This document shows positions 8,946 through 18,560 of a stretch of DNA of 64,000 nucleotides, in pieces. The stretch spans positions 1,364,001 through 1,428,000 of the forward strand of contig OZ241882.1 of the NCBI GenBank assembly GCA_965203255.1, written 5' to 3'. A program made the position numbers and the translations under genes. The stretch comes from JAPOUP01 sp965203255 (GTDB lineage Bacteria > Pseudomonadota > Alphaproteobacteria > Rhodobacterales > Rhodobacteraceae). Positions within the stretch are counted from its first letter, which is position 1; each line of letters starts with the position of its first letter. The notes beneath the pieces were generated by a model. It was not told the origin of the DNA, did not search any database, and saw nothing but the letters and a program-made list of their open reading frames with translations.

Positions 8946-11477
8946 TCACTCACTCGTACGCAGCACATGGGCTGGTCGTACAGACAGCGGTCTCCATGCA
9001 AAGACGAGGCCAGCAAGCAACGTCGTCAGTGAACCGCCAATTACAATGGCGAGAGCCGAGACTGGATCAAACGAAAATTCGGTCTCCATCACGAACTCCA
9101 TAACGCCCCAGGCGGCCGCGCCACCTGCGCCAATCGCCACGATTCCGGCGGTCAGTCCGAACAGCGCCGATCGAAGGACGAAGCCCAGCAAGACCGTATG
9201 ACGCGATGCTCCGACGGTCTTCAGAACCGCGGCCTCGAATCGTCTCGCCCGCTCACCGGCCGCCGCGGCACCGACCAATACAACCACCCCGGTCAGCAAT
9301 GACACAAGCGCACCATAAGCTGTTGCGGAGGCAACGCCTTTCAGGACCTCACTCACCCTCGCGATCGCGTCCCGCACTCGGATCATTGTGATGTTGGGAT
9401 ACGCACTTCCCATCTCACGCAACAATCTGGCTTCAGCGGATGCCTCTGCATAGATCGTGGCGATATGACTATGCGGAGCGCCAGCAAGTGATGCAGGGTT
9501 CATTGAAAGGATGAATCCAATTCCTGCAGTAGAGAAATCAACTTCACGGAAGCTGGTGATCCCACCCTCAATCTCACGGCCCAGCACATTGATGGTAAGC
9601 CGGTCACCTAGCTTAAGGCCCAATTCTGCAGCCTCCTCAGCGGCGAAACTGATCTGCGGCTGTCCAGCGTAGTCCTGCGGCCACCAGGAGCCCACCTTTA
9701 TCTTTGTGCCGCTCGGCGGAGTGGCGGAATAGGTGATACCACGGTCGCCCTCCAGAACCCAGTGGTCCCCGGCCACCGCTACCGCGGAACGCCCATTGAT
9801 TTGCGTGATAACGCCTCTGAGCATTGGTGCTGTCTCCACGCGACGCACTTGCGTGTCCTGTTTCAGGCCACTGACGAAACCCTCAAGCTGGTCAGATTGG
9901 ATGTCGACAACAAAATAGCTTGGAGCAACTTCGGGAAGTTCCTGAGTGATTGCCCCACGAAGGTTTGAATCTATCTGGCCAATTGCCGCCAGAACACTGA
10001 GCCCCAACCCAAGGGAAAGGACGACCGATTCCGCTTCACTGCCTGCACCTCCTATTGAACCCAGCGCTCTTCTCAATGTGCCGAACCCACGCACGGCACG
10101 TGCGCGCGCGACGCTGCGGGAGAACAAGCGCAGCCCATTGGCAACAAGCAGCAACAGAAAGAAGGCACTGGCCAGACCCGCAGTTGACCAAAAGGCCAAT
10201 AGCGGAACTCCTGAAAGAGCCGCTGCCGTCGCAACAAGCACAGCGAGGATGAGGACAAGAACCACAATATAGGGCCACCTAGGTAGACTGATTCCGGGAG
10301 AGATGTGGTCTCTGAACAGAGCGGCCGCACGAATGCGTTCGGTTCGCGCAAGTGGCCAGAGTGTGAAAAGCGCAGCTGTCAGTGCCCCGTAGAGGGCGGC
10401 CTCGGCCAGAGGCGCAGCACGGATCGATTGCACGATCGGAACTGGCAGCAGGTTCTCCGCAACAGTAAACAGCGCCAAGGATACAAACGTTCCCAACCCC
10501 AGGCCAATCGCTATGCCAAAGAGGGTCAGAACCGCGGTCTGAAGTCCATAGGCCACAAATATCGTGCCTGTCTCGGCACCTATCGTCTTAAGCGTCGCGA
10601 TGACATTGATTTTCTCATCAAGATAGCTACGCACAGCAGCTGCGATTCCAACGCCACCAACCGCAAGCCCGGCCAAACCGACCAACACAAGGAATGCCCC
10701 CAGGCGGTTCACGAATTCGCTGACGCCTGGTGTTGCGTTTCGGCTATCGCGCCAACGCAATCCACCATCAAATGTCGCGGACGCCGCGGCTTCCAGTTCG
10801 GCCAGATCAGTTTCCACGGGAATGTCCAGACGGTAAGAGGTCTCGAACAGGGTACCCGGCTTCAGAAGACCGGACTCGGCCAACGCAACCGTCCGTATGA
10901 TCGTTCTGGGCCCCAACCCGAATCCCCCTGTAACGCTGTCAGGTTCCCTCACCAACGCGGCCGAAAGTGTGAACTCCGTTGTGCCAAGTCGGAACGATTC
11001 GCCGATGTCCAGTCCCAACCGTTCGATGAGCACCGGGTCCATTGCCGCGCCCGGCAAGCCTTCTGCACCATCCAGAGCGTCGCCCAGCGCCATCTCAGGC
11101 CGAAGACGAACCGATCCAAAGATTGGATAGATTCCGTCCACGCTCTTGACTTGGGTTAGCCCCCGTTCCGTGTGCCCATCCCTCTCCACCACCGCCATCG
11201 ACCGAAAGTCAACGACCTCTGATACGGCGTCCGCGTTCTTCCCCATCCAAGCGAGTTCAACATCCGATGCGAACCTATATGAAAGTTGGATTTCGGCGTC
11301 TCCGCCAAGCAGCGTTGCGCCTTGCTGCCTCAACCCAGCCTCGATGGATTGCCGCACCTGGCCGACGACAGCGACAGCTGCCACTCCGAGCGCAAGACAG
11401 GCGATGAACACGCGAAATCCGCGCACCCCTCCGCGAAGTTCGCGCCGGGCGATTCCGAAGGCGACAGGAAGGTTCAT
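8946..11477 (-). CDS. ABC transporter permease, FtsX/YbbP type
   Basis: An 843-aa permease in the MacB/FtsX-like superfamily, with an N-terminal membrane anchor (FIACLALGVAAVAVVGQV) and a large periplasmic domain. A central four-helix block occupies about residues 260-430, with a further helix cluster, and a C-terminal FtsX block from about 720 to 830 ends ARRFEAAVLKTVGASR...VFAWRPLSVRPAHVLR. The duplicated layout is that of YbbP. These proteins work with a LolD-like ATPase and are thought to extrude lipophilic or envelope substrates. The start ATG overlaps the stop of the ATPase gene by four bases. The neighbouring GDSL esterase is the usual partner (TesA-YbbA-YbbP arrangement). Confidence 0.88.
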   Translation of the reverse strand: MNLPVAFGIARRELRGGVRGFRVFIACLALGVAAVAVVGQVRQSIEAGLRQQGATLLGGDAEIQLSYRFASDVELAWMGKNADAVSEVVDFRSMAVVERDGHTERGLTQVKSVDGIYPIFGSVRLRPEMALGDALDGAEGLPGAAMDPVLIERLGLDIGESFRLGTTEFTLSAALVREPDSVTGGFGLGPRTIIRTVALAESGLLKPGTLFETSYRLDIPVETDLAELEAAASATFDGGLRWRDSRNATPGVSEFVNRLGAFLVLVGLAGLAVGGVGIAAAVRSYLDEKINVIATLKTIGAETGTIFVAYGLQTAVLTLFGIAIGLGLGTFVSLALFTVAENLLPVPIVQSIRAAPLAEAALYGALTAALFTLWPLARTERIRAAALFRDHISPGISLPRWPYIVVLVLILAVLVATAAALSGVPLLAFWSTAGLASAFFLLLLVANGLRLFSRSVARARAVRGFGTLRRALGSIGGAGSEAESVVLSLGLGLSVLAAIGQIDSNLRGAITQELPEVAPSYFVVDIQSDQLEGFVSGLKQDTQVRRVETAPMLRGVITQINGRSAVAVAGDHWVLEGDRGITYSATPPSGTKIKVGSWWPQDYAGQPQISFAAEEAAELGLKLGDRLTINVLGREIEGGITSFREVDFSTAGIGFILSMNPASLAGAPHSHIATIYAEASAEARLLREMGSAYPNITMIRVRDAIARVSEVLKGVASATAYGALVSLLTGVVVLVGAAAAGERARRFEAAVLKTVGASRHTVLLGFVLRSALFGLTAGIVAIGAGGAAAWGVMEFVMETEFSFDPVSALAIVIGGSLTTLLAGLVFAWRPLSVRPAHVLRTSE

Positions 11478-12163
11478 ACGGCCGCTTCCAGCTCGGTTTC
11501 CAAACGCCCGTCGACAAGCCTGATGGCTCGGTCACAACGTATTGCCAGCTCCGGATCGTGCGTCACCAGAACCAACGTTGAGTCATGTCGCTCGACCAAA
11601 CCGAACAGCAGGTCCATTATCGCCTCCCCCGTCAAGAGATCAAGATTGCCGGTTGGCTCGTCAGCCAAGAGGATATCCGGTCTAGGCGCAATGGCACGGG
11701 CAAGCGCCACACGCTGTTGTTCACCTCCAGACAACTGCGCCGGGTAGTGCCGCGTGCGGTCGGTGAGTCCCACTGCGTTCAATTCCACTTCCGCACGGGC
11801 AAAGGCATCGCGATTGCCAGCCAGTTCCAATGGTGTCGCGACATTTTCCAAAGCCGTCATTGTCGGAATGAGGTGGAATGACTGGAATACAATCCCCATA
11901 TGCCTACGGCGCATCCGCGCCAACGCGTCCTCATCCATTGCGGTCAGGTCGCGACCCAGGACTTTGACGGATCCACCGGTGGCGCGGTCAAGGCCGCCTA
12001 TGAGCATAAGGAGCGAAGACTTGCCGGAACCAGACGGCCCAACCACGCCAAGCGACTCACCCCGAGCGACATCCAGATCAACGGACTTGAGAATGTCCAC
12101 TCGACCAGCGTTCCCTTCGAGTGCGAGCTGTGCGCCTCTCAATGTCACTACGGGATCTGGCAT
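11474..12163 (-). CDS. ybbA: ABC transporter ATP-binding protein, YbbA/LolD type
   Basis: A 229-aa ABC ATPase with all motifs: Walker A GPSGSGKSS (residues 42-50), Q-loop in VFQSFHLIPTMTALENV, signature LSGGEQQR, Walker B ILLADEPTGNLD and a switch His in VLVTHDP. The PTMTALENV and GNLD features are those of the MacB/LolD/YbbA group. It pairs with the overlapping downstream permease. It is transcribed away from the arylesterase gene across a 40-bp divergent gap, which presumably holds both promoters. Confidence 0.92.
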   Translation of the reverse strand: MPDPVVTLRGAQLALEGNAGRVDILKSVDLDVARGESLGVVGPSGSGKSSLLMLIGGLDRATGGSVKVLGRDLTAMDEDALARMRRRHMGIVFQSFHLIPTMTALENVATPLELAGNRDAFARAEVELNAVGLTDRTRHYPAQLSGGEQQRVALARAIAPRPDILLADEPTGNLDLLTGEAIMDLLFGLVERHDSTLVLVTHDPELAIRCDRAIRLVDGRLETELEAAV

Positions 12164-12203
12164 CGCGGACTTCCATCAAACGCTCAATTCCGTTGGATAT
12201 GGG

Positions 12204-12851
12204 GTGCTGCGTCTGGTCTGCAACCTATCATTTGCGGCACTGTTGGGATTCGGAACTGCGCATGCCGAGACTGTGACAGTTGCAGCGTTGGGCGACAGCT
12301 TGACCCAAGGGTATGGACTTCCACAGGATCAAGGACTTGTACCGCAGTTGCAGCGCTGGCTGGACGCCGCAGGAGCAAACGCTGAGATTGTGAACGCAGG
12401 GGTGAGTGGCGACACCACACAGGGCGGATTGGCCCGCGTGGCCTGGACCCTCACAGATGAAATTGACGCCCTGATCGTGGCACTTGGCGCGAATGACATG
12501 CTGCGAGGAATAGAGCCATCGGTCGTGCGCGAGAATCTTGAAGGAATTCTTGAAATCGCCAATGACGCCGAAGTGCCCGTTCTGTTTGTGGGGTTCACGG
12601 CACCGGGAAACTACGGGCCTGAATACAGGAACGAATTCGATGCGATCTACCCCGATCTCGCGAGTCTATTCGATGTCATGTTCATTGATCGGTTCTTCGA
12701 TCCCATTGCCAATGCAAGGGACAAAGGCGGCTTGCGTGTTGAACTCCTGCAGGCGGACGGGCTTCATCCGAACCGCGATGGCGTGGCTCTGATCGTCGAG
12801 CGATTGGGTCCGAGTGTTCTTGAATTGGTCGAAGCCGCCCGTAAGCGATAG
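12204..12851 (+). CDS. tesA: GDSL-family arylesterase / acyl-CoA thioesterase I-like (TesA)
   Basis: A 215-aa SGNH hydrolase with a Sec signal (residues 1-21, ending GTAHA). The four blocks are visible: GDSLTQGYG (Ser 32), the Gly in NAGVSGDTTQGG, ALGANDMLRG (Asn) and DGLHPN (Asp/His). The enzyme should be periplasmic and hydrolyse short acyl esters. The best start is GTG at 12204, which gives a clean signal peptide; the open frame extends upstream into the ABC ATPase region without a good start. It is divergent from ybbA/ybbP, the conserved arrangement in proteobacteria. Confidence 0.88.
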   Translation: MLRLVCNLSFAALLGFGTAHAETVTVAALGDSLTQGYGLPQDQGLVPQLQRWLDAAGANAEIVNAGVSGDTTQGGLARVAWTLTDEIDALIVALGANDMLRGIEPSVVRENLEGILEIANDAEVPVLFVGFTAPGNYGPEYRNEFDAIYPDLASLFDVMFIDRFFDPIANARDKGGLRVELLQADGLHPNRDGVALIVERLGPSVLELVEAARKR

Positions 12852-13911
12852 ACCCTGACCTTCAGCGGAGTGTTGATCTCAGCAAGCGATTCAACATATT
12901 CGATAGCGGCATATCAAGGCGCGTTACCTGAACTGCGTAAAGCTGTTGAAGCGCTTACGCCCATTGAAAGGCAATAGGAAGTGAGCCAGTCGGCATGCTT
13001 CGTGCCAGGGGTGGATTTCGTCCCTCCCCGATGGGATGTGGATGGCGACCCCCGGCACCCTTGCAACGGGAGGTTCCGCGCTTTGGTTGTGTGCCCGAAG
13101 CGAGGGACTGGCAGGCGGGTCGGTGCCTGACCCATCCAATCCCGGGCCGCTTCGACTACCTTCCGTAGCGCCTTCCTGACCGCTCGCACGGGCTGCGGCG
13201 TGACGGCACGGCCCTGCGCCTCGCGATGCGGCTGTCGGAGAGCGAAAACTCGGTGTTCATTGTCGACGGAGTTCCGGGGCAGCAGCATCCTTGACCGGTC
13301 GAGGACGTATCGCGGGAGGCACGGTTCGCGATCGTGGAATTGAGCGTTCGGCAAGCCTGACGGTCGCCGACGCTGTCAGCATGTCGGATCTGTTTCTGAT
13401 ATCGACGCAGCGTTTCTCCATGGACACGGGCAGGGTCAGGACACTCAGGCCCATCGGGCGTAGCGCGTTCCGCGCCCTCTGGACTTAAAAAAGGGGATTA
13501 TATACCTTGCTGAAAAAAACGAAGATCACCGGATCGACATTGCGGGATTGGTTCTGAATCACCAGTCATAATATGCCAGCAATGCAGTGAATGAATATCG
13601 AGGCCATTGCCGAAATCAGTAGAGCGGCCACGGAGCACGGCTGGTGAAATTGAACGCTTCAACGAACTCCATGTCATTGAAATCCACGCTCCAGCATTCC
13701 AGAAATGATTGATCGGACATGCCCGCTCCATTCGGTGAGGATGCCGGATCCCAGATCAACTGCAGTCCTGCGTCAACGCGTTTTTGTTCCCCATCCGTTC
13801 TTTCAGAGGTCCATATATGCAGCTATGGTCCGTTTACGCGCGGTTGGAGCTTCGGACTGGAATGGGGCAGAAAGAACGCGGATCGAGAAACAGGTCCTGG
13901 ACATTGAATGA
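12852..13911. other. gene-poor stretch with unidentified short frames
   Basis: About 1 kb with only short, overlapping open frames on both strands and no credible start or domain. It contains one copy of a short repeat also found at 15,327. Probably decayed DNA; I could not identify a parent gene. Confidence 0.4.
13489..13512 (+). repeat. short repeat, copy A
   Basis: TTAAAAAAGGGGATTATATACCT resembles the copy at 15,326-15,347 (TTAAATAGGGGATTACATACCT), allowing one gap and two substitutions. Both lie in non-coding DNA around the TbpB-like genes. Origin unknown; it could be a mobile-element end or a regulatory site. Confidence 0.4.
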
Positions 13912-13938
13912 GGGAACCGGCGCCTGACGCCGGCTCCC
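13912..13938 (-). terminator. probable terminator of the TbpB-like lipoprotein gene
   Basis: GGGAaCCGGCG / CGCCGGcTCCC forms an 11-pair stem with one mismatch and a 5-base loop, six bases past the minus-strand stop of the lipoprotein gene. The T-run is weak (TCATTCAAT), so termination efficiency is uncertain. Confidence 0.55.
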
Positions 13939-13944
13939 CATGTC

Positions 13945-14961
13945 TCACTGTTTGGCGCCGAAGGCTCCCAGAATGTTCGAGGCTTCGAACACACCAGCCA
14001 CTTCGCCGTGACCGGGACCATAGATGCCACCCTCGATACGCGAAGTTCCCGACGATCCGCCGAATTCACCATCGCTCCTGACAGCAATGTCAGTGAACCC
14101 AACGCGGGTCACACTGTGTGACGCAATACGGTCGGTATCGATGATCCTGGTGAATTCAGCCGCCATGCGGGACGTGTCGAAATCATAGGCCAGGCTCGCA
14201 TCCCCCGTAAGACGGTTGCCGGCGCGCGGTCCCGTAGCGGGCGTGCCGGTCATGATGCCTCGCCAAGTGGCGTCGCCTGTGGGACGGGTTCCCGTCAGGT
14301 CGCCGCCGGCGAAACTTCCGCGGGCTTTCATCCTGACATCAATCCTCACACCGGGAATTGTACCCGCCGGATAGAACAGACCCATGTCTGCCGCCATGAA
14401 CCCGCTATGCTCCATCCAGGAGCCCAGCATCCTGAAATCAGCGCTTCCCAATCCAGGATATATCTGCCGTCCATCCACACGGATGGATGTGATCCCGTTA
14501 CGGGTGCCAAGTTCCTCAATGCTGGAAAATGATGTCCATCCCCGCTCGCCTGTCTCATCAAGGACATCGACCGTCACCTGCACGCCGGTCTGCGGTTCCG
14601 TCAGCGTACAGACGGTTCCCGAACAATCCGCCGAAACGCTGAAGGACCCACCAAAGGAAGGATTGGTGATGTAATAATGCAGAGTCGATACATCAAGTGA
14701 ATCGATCATGTTCACGATACCTGCTGACCGACTGTCCTGCGCCTCGGGCCGTTCCGCCGGAACCTCGGCCGATGACAACGCCCGGATCGCCCGGATATTC
14801 GAAGGTGCGCCATCGGATGTGGTGGTGGTACGCGTCACCGGTTGCGTTCCTGTCGTAACGGACATTCCGGACGGCATGCCACCACCCCCACCGCCACAGG
14901 CGACAAGCCCCGCCAAGGCCAGACTTCCCAGACCCATTTTCAACAATGGTTTCATATTCAT
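13945..14961 (-). CDS. TbpB-like outer-membrane lipoprotein
   Basis: A 338-aa lipoprotein. The signal ends in LAGLVACGGGGGG, a lipobox with the lipidated Cys followed by a poly-Gly spacer. The mature part ends in a domain with repeated Gly-rich strands (GTSRIEGGIYGPGHGEVAGVFEA, split here as RIEGGIYG and HGEVAGVFEA) like the transferrin-binding-protein/FHbp beta-barrel. Such proteins bind haem, iron proteins or other ligands at the surface; the ligand is unknown. ATG 14961 is supported by AAAGGAG. It is divergent from a second, broken member of the same type 645 bp away. Confidence 0.72.
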   Translation of the reverse strand: MNMKPLLKMGLGSLALAGLVACGGGGGGMPSGMSVTTGTQPVTRTTTTSDGAPSNIRAIRALSSAEVPAERPEAQDSRSAGIVNMIDSLDVSTLHYYITNPSFGGSFSVSADCSGTVCTLTEPQTGVQVTVDVLDETGERGWTSFSSIEELGTRNGITSIRVDGRQIYPGLGSADFRMLGSWMEHSGFMAADMGLFYPAGTIPGVRIDVRMKARGSFAGGDLTGTRPTGDATWRGIMTGTPATGPRAGNRLTGDASLAYDFDTSRMAAEFTRIIDTDRIASHSVTRVGFTDIAVRSDGEFGGSSGTSRIEGGIYGPGHGEVAGVFEASNILGAFGAKQ

Positions 14962-15605
14962 GTACGTCTCTCCTTTCATAAAACGTGAAGCGCTACTCTC
15001 ATCGTGTGCCGAACGTGCTGACAATACCTGCTTCCTCCAGTTCGGTACGCCACGGGGACGCGGTCCATTCATGAATGGCTACCCCCACCATACTTATCCA
15101 GACCGGATTCGTTCTGGGGCGTATCCCGATCTGGTTGATCACGACGCTGCGGACCGACCCGTCTTTCTCCGTGCCATGACCCACACTCCATGGCATTTGC
15201 CAGATGGTCAGATCGTTCGCCGGTCATAACGCCTTAAGTTCAAAAATGCCTGAAGTCAGGGGCTTCCTTCTGGTCTGGATGGGAGAGGGCTTGAAGCTTT
15301 GGAGAACGGCTGAGATGCAGTGTGTTTAAATAGGGGATTACATACCTGACTGAAGATTTCGATCGCGGCTGACGATTTCCGGTTTGGAGATTGGTCTGTA
15401 GCCATTCCATTCGGTCGCTGGCTCGAAACAGGTAGTCTAGATGCCGTAAGCGGCGGCGGGAGTGGAGAGCCAGATGGTCCGCCGTCCAGCCAAAACCGAG
15501 TCCTTGGCCGATTTCAGCAAGGTAAATAGTCCCCTTAAAAAAGGGGGTAACCTCCAGCAAATCACATCCCTGCCTTTCGCGGTGCGCAGCTTTGGAGGAA
15601 CGACA
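14962..15605. other. divergent intergenic region between two lipoprotein genes
   Basis: No convincing gene. It contains one copy of a short repeat (TTAAATAGGGGATTACATACCT near 15,326) related to one at 13,490, and a palindromic CCCCTTAAAAAAGGGGG at about 15,531-15,547 just ahead of the plus-strand lipoprotein gene. Confidence 0.4.
15325..15348 (+). repeat. short repeat, copy B
   Basis: Second copy of the element described at 13,489, located in the divergent gap between the two TbpB-like genes. Confidence 0.4.
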
Positions 15606-16603
15606 ATGAACACCATGAAACATCTCTCGGCCTGTGCAGTGGCCATTACGGCGGGGGTCTTCTGTCGGCTGCGGCGGGGTGGAGGCGGTGGGGCACCGCT
15701 AGCCGGCGACGGCGGCAGAACGCCTCAGGAACCTAGCCAGAGGACCCCTGCCCGCCCGGCGATCACGGCCGGGGCGTATGCGGTCGGGGAGCTACAAGCA
15801 TCGGGCGAAACATACAGCGGTGTGAAACTTGACCAGCCGCTCGTGACGCGGTTCGAGAGGGATGGTTCCGGCGGATTCGACATCACGTACAAGATCGACC
15901 GCGTCGACCGAACAGTCTCGTTCGATGCGAATGGCTACGACCAAAGCCTGGACCGCTACGCAACGGCTATGGGAAACCGGCTTTACGAGGTCACGTTCGA
16001 CCCGGGAGCGCGTCCAGGGAAGTGAACGTCGGAAGACTCCTCACCGCAGCCACGGAATTCGAATATCTGGAAGTGTACTACACCGAGGTGGGTGAATTCG
16101 ACGGTCCCGTTTCAGAAGATTCCCTGCTCCGTTCCGTTGCCGTGGGACATTTCGTCCACGGCGAGGCGGCCCGGACACTTCCGGTTGGCAGCGCCTCGTA
16201 TTCGGGACGTTTCCTGACCAAGTACTACCGCCCCGAGTCGGAGGCCCCGGACACGCCGTCGGAGGGCTTCCTGCACAGCGACAGCCTGTCCCTGACCCTG
16301 AACTTCGCGAACGGTTCCGTCAGCGGAACGGTCGAGCGGGTCCGGGACTTCACGGAAGAGCCGGACAATCCGGTCGTGCCCCTTGCGGACCGGTTCGTCA
16401 TCGACGGCACCATCGGCAAGAACCTGTCGGCGACAGGTTTCGAGGCGGAGCTGGCAGGAACCGAGGACCTTGCGGTCTGGCAGGTCGAAATGGAGGGCCG
16501 CGCCTTTGGACCGCAGGGGGAGGAGACGGGTGGCGTGCTGCGCGGAACCAACACGGACGACGACTACGGCCTGATCGGGTATTTCGCCGCAGGGACACCG
16601 TAA
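15606..16603 (+). pseudogene. TbpB-like lipoprotein gene, frameshifted
   Basis: Two frames make one protein. The first starts at ATG 15606 behind GGAGGA and runs to about 16,000 (MKHLSACAVAITAG..., GYDQSLDRYATAMGNRLYEVTFDP). The second carries on without a natural start (REVNVGRLLTAATEFEYLEVYY...) to 16603 and ends in the beta-rich C-terminal barrel (GEETGGVLRGTNTDDDYGLIG). A single indel between about 15,998 and 16,022 separates them. The signal region is also damaged: the frame reads GVFCRLRRGGGGG where a lipobox plus poly-Gly (as in LVACGGGGGG of the neighbour) is expected, and the GCGG codons sit in another frame. It was probably a paralogue of the 13,945-14,961 gene. Confidence 0.68.
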
Positions 16604-16739
16604 GGTCTCGTGCCGGGACAGCCTGTCCGTGCGGCGTCTGCGGGGCACATGCCCCAAGACCGGCCGGAAAACGGCGCTCCCCCGGCAATGCATCTCTGGC
16701 CCGGGCGTCCGGAGCCTTCCCAAGCCGACGGGCGGGATG

Positions 16740-16996
16740 GAGGCGGTTTCAGCAGACAATGCTGTTCCTGATCGGCCCGCTGCAGGATTCGGCGAACTCC
16801 CGCCCCTTCCTTTCGGCCCGCGTGAGTTCTTGCGATTCCCGATTGCAATCCTACGCAGGAGGGATTGGCGAACTCGACCTTGTTGAACTGCTTCTTGATC
16901 GCCTGACGCAGTTCCAGGTCGTCTGCATAGCGTAGCATGAAGAGCGGAGCTGTCGATCTCGCCGAAGGCCTCGCGCGTCTGGTGGAGCATGTTGGA
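16740..16996 (-). pseudogene. Tn3-family transposase C-terminal remnant
   Basis: Minus-strand frames together give the C-terminal part of a Tn3-type TnpA: NMLHQTREAFGEIDSS in one frame; LRYADDLELRQAIKKQFNKVE in the next (quoted as LRYADDLELRQ and IKKQFNKVE); IAIGNRK in a third; and ELTRAERKGREFAESC followed by RNSIVC in a fourth, with a stop where WN is expected. At least three frameshifts and one nonsense change have occurred. I found no 38-bp Tn3 ends, so only the fossil core remains. Confidence 0.65.
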
Positions 16997-17282
16997 GAGA
17001 ACCGGCGAGGCCGGTTCGCCATTCCCAAAATGGAAATATTTTTACCGTGTTCGAAGCGTAAGTCAGGATGTTCTCAGCTTGACCTTTCGTGAGGTTTTTT
17101 CTGCAGTTTAGCCTGCAGCAATAGGTTCATCAGCGTATCTGTACGTTTTCCGGTTTCCATTGGAGAATAACCGTCGCACTCCCATTCGGTGTTATCAAAG
17201 GTCTGTGACCTTCCTTTACTTTCCGCCTTCCCATAACTGAATGACTGAACCCGCGCTTGACTTCAGGAAGGAAAGGTCCGCC

Positions 17283-18560
17283 GTGCCGAAACACTGCATG
17301 TCCTTCGTTGTGCTGTTGGCGCTCTCTTCGAACGGGGTCGTTGCCGATGGAATCGATGTCCCCCGACGTTGGGTAACACAAGCCGTTGAAGAAATTTGCC
17401 CGGACTCTGATTTCAGCGGGTTTCAGGCACAGATGGCTCTGGAAGGTAGTTGGTTCATTGACGAGACGCGGACGCCGGACAGCCATTCACCTGCCAGGAT
17501 CAACGTCCGACTCGCATTGCCGAATGGGGCCGAACTGGAGTTGGACCGCCGACAGGCTGGTGGACAACTCAGACAGTTTCGCGTCTCCTATTTCGAAGCG
17601 GTCAAAAATCGGCACCGTCCCCTTCTAATGGCGATAGCGGATGGATCCTGCACAATCCTATCCGGGCGTGTGTTGCGTAGCGATGGAGAAGTCTGGCGTT
17701 TTCTCGATCAACTTGAAGGCGATTTGGCCACCGTCAAATGGTCTGAAACGCTTCAGGCACCCTGGCCAGAAGGTGAGGACTCCGGGGGCATTCGCGTCGC
17801 ATTGGTTGATAGCGGCCTCGTCTATGATCTTGAACTGTTTCGCGACCGGCTTGCGCGGGACACAAATGGCCACCCATTGGGGTACGACTATTGGGACATG
17901 GATGCCTATCCCTACGACGGTGATACATCGAGAGGGCCGTTTCTGCCAATCCGGCACGGTACTGCGGTCGCATCGATCCTCGTACGGGAGGCACCCAACG
18001 CTGCTTTGGTTCCTTACCGGTATCCCCGGCCGGATATGGACCGTATGGGCGACCTCATCGAACGTGCGGCGCGCGATGGCGTACGCATTCTGGCGATGCC
18101 GCTCGGCAGTCGCCGTGCTGAGGACTGGCACGCGTTCGCCCGAGCGATCGAGCGCCATGACCTACTCGCTTTTGTATCGGCAGGAAACGACGGGCGCGAC
18201 ATCGATGCAGATCCGGTCTACCCCGCGACGCTGGAACTCACAAATGTCGTGACCGTTACGTCTGCCAACGAATTCGGAAGGCTTGCACCCGGCTCGAACT
18301 GGGGCGCAACAAGCGTCGATCTTATGTTGCCAGCGGAGAATCTTGAAGTGATCGATTTTCGAGGTGCCTCTGTCACGGCTTCTGGATCGAGTTACGCAGT
18401 ACCAAGGCTGGCTGCCCTAGCCGCACGCATTCTTGAGGGGGAACCTGACCTAACGGCGGCTGAGTTGAAGTCTCGAATCTTTGCGCGGGCCGTGCATTCG
18501 CCCTTTGAGCGCAGTGGCATTTTGTCTGTGGGATGGATTCCCGATCCGCTTTCTGACTAG
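17283..18560 (+). CDS. subtilase (S8) family serine protease, exported
   Basis: A 425-aa protein with a short hydrophobic signal (FVVLLALSSNGVVADG) and a novel-looking N-terminal domain of about 150 residues. The S8 core follows: Asp176 in ALVDSG, His225 in RHGTAVASI, oxyanion Asn in VSAGNDG and Ser370 in SGSSYAVP. All four catalytic elements are present. The Ser block is GSSYAVP instead of the usual GTSMAAP. I chose GTG 17283 because AGGAAGGAAAGG precedes it and the signal peptide starts there; ATG 17241 is possible. It has no partner genes. Substrate unknown. Confidence 0.75.
   Translation: MPKHCMSFVVLLALSSNGVVADGIDVPRRWVTQAVEEICPDSDFSGFQAQMALEGSWFIDETRTPDSHSPARINVRLALPNGAELELDRRQAGGQLRQFRVSYFEAVKNRHRPLLMAIADGSCTILSGRVLRSDGEVWRFLDQLEGDLATVKWSETLQAPWPEGEDSGGIRVALVDSGLVYDLELFRDRLARDTNGHPLGYDYWDMDAYPYDGDTSRGPFLPIRHGTAVASILVREAPNAALVPYRYPRPDMDRMGDLIERAARDGVRILAMPLGSRRAEDWHAFARAIERHDLLAFVSAGNDGRDIDADPVYPATLELTNVVTVTSANEFGRLAPGSNWGATSVDLMLPAENLEVIDFRGASVTASGSSYAVPRLAALAARILEGEPDLTAAELKSRIFARAVHSPFERSGILSVGWIPDPLSD

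Noticed and set aside
12914..13354. 146-aa minus-strand frame as a gene
   Set aside because: No ribosome-binding site, no domain, Arg/Pro-rich composition and an equal amount of open frame on the other strand.
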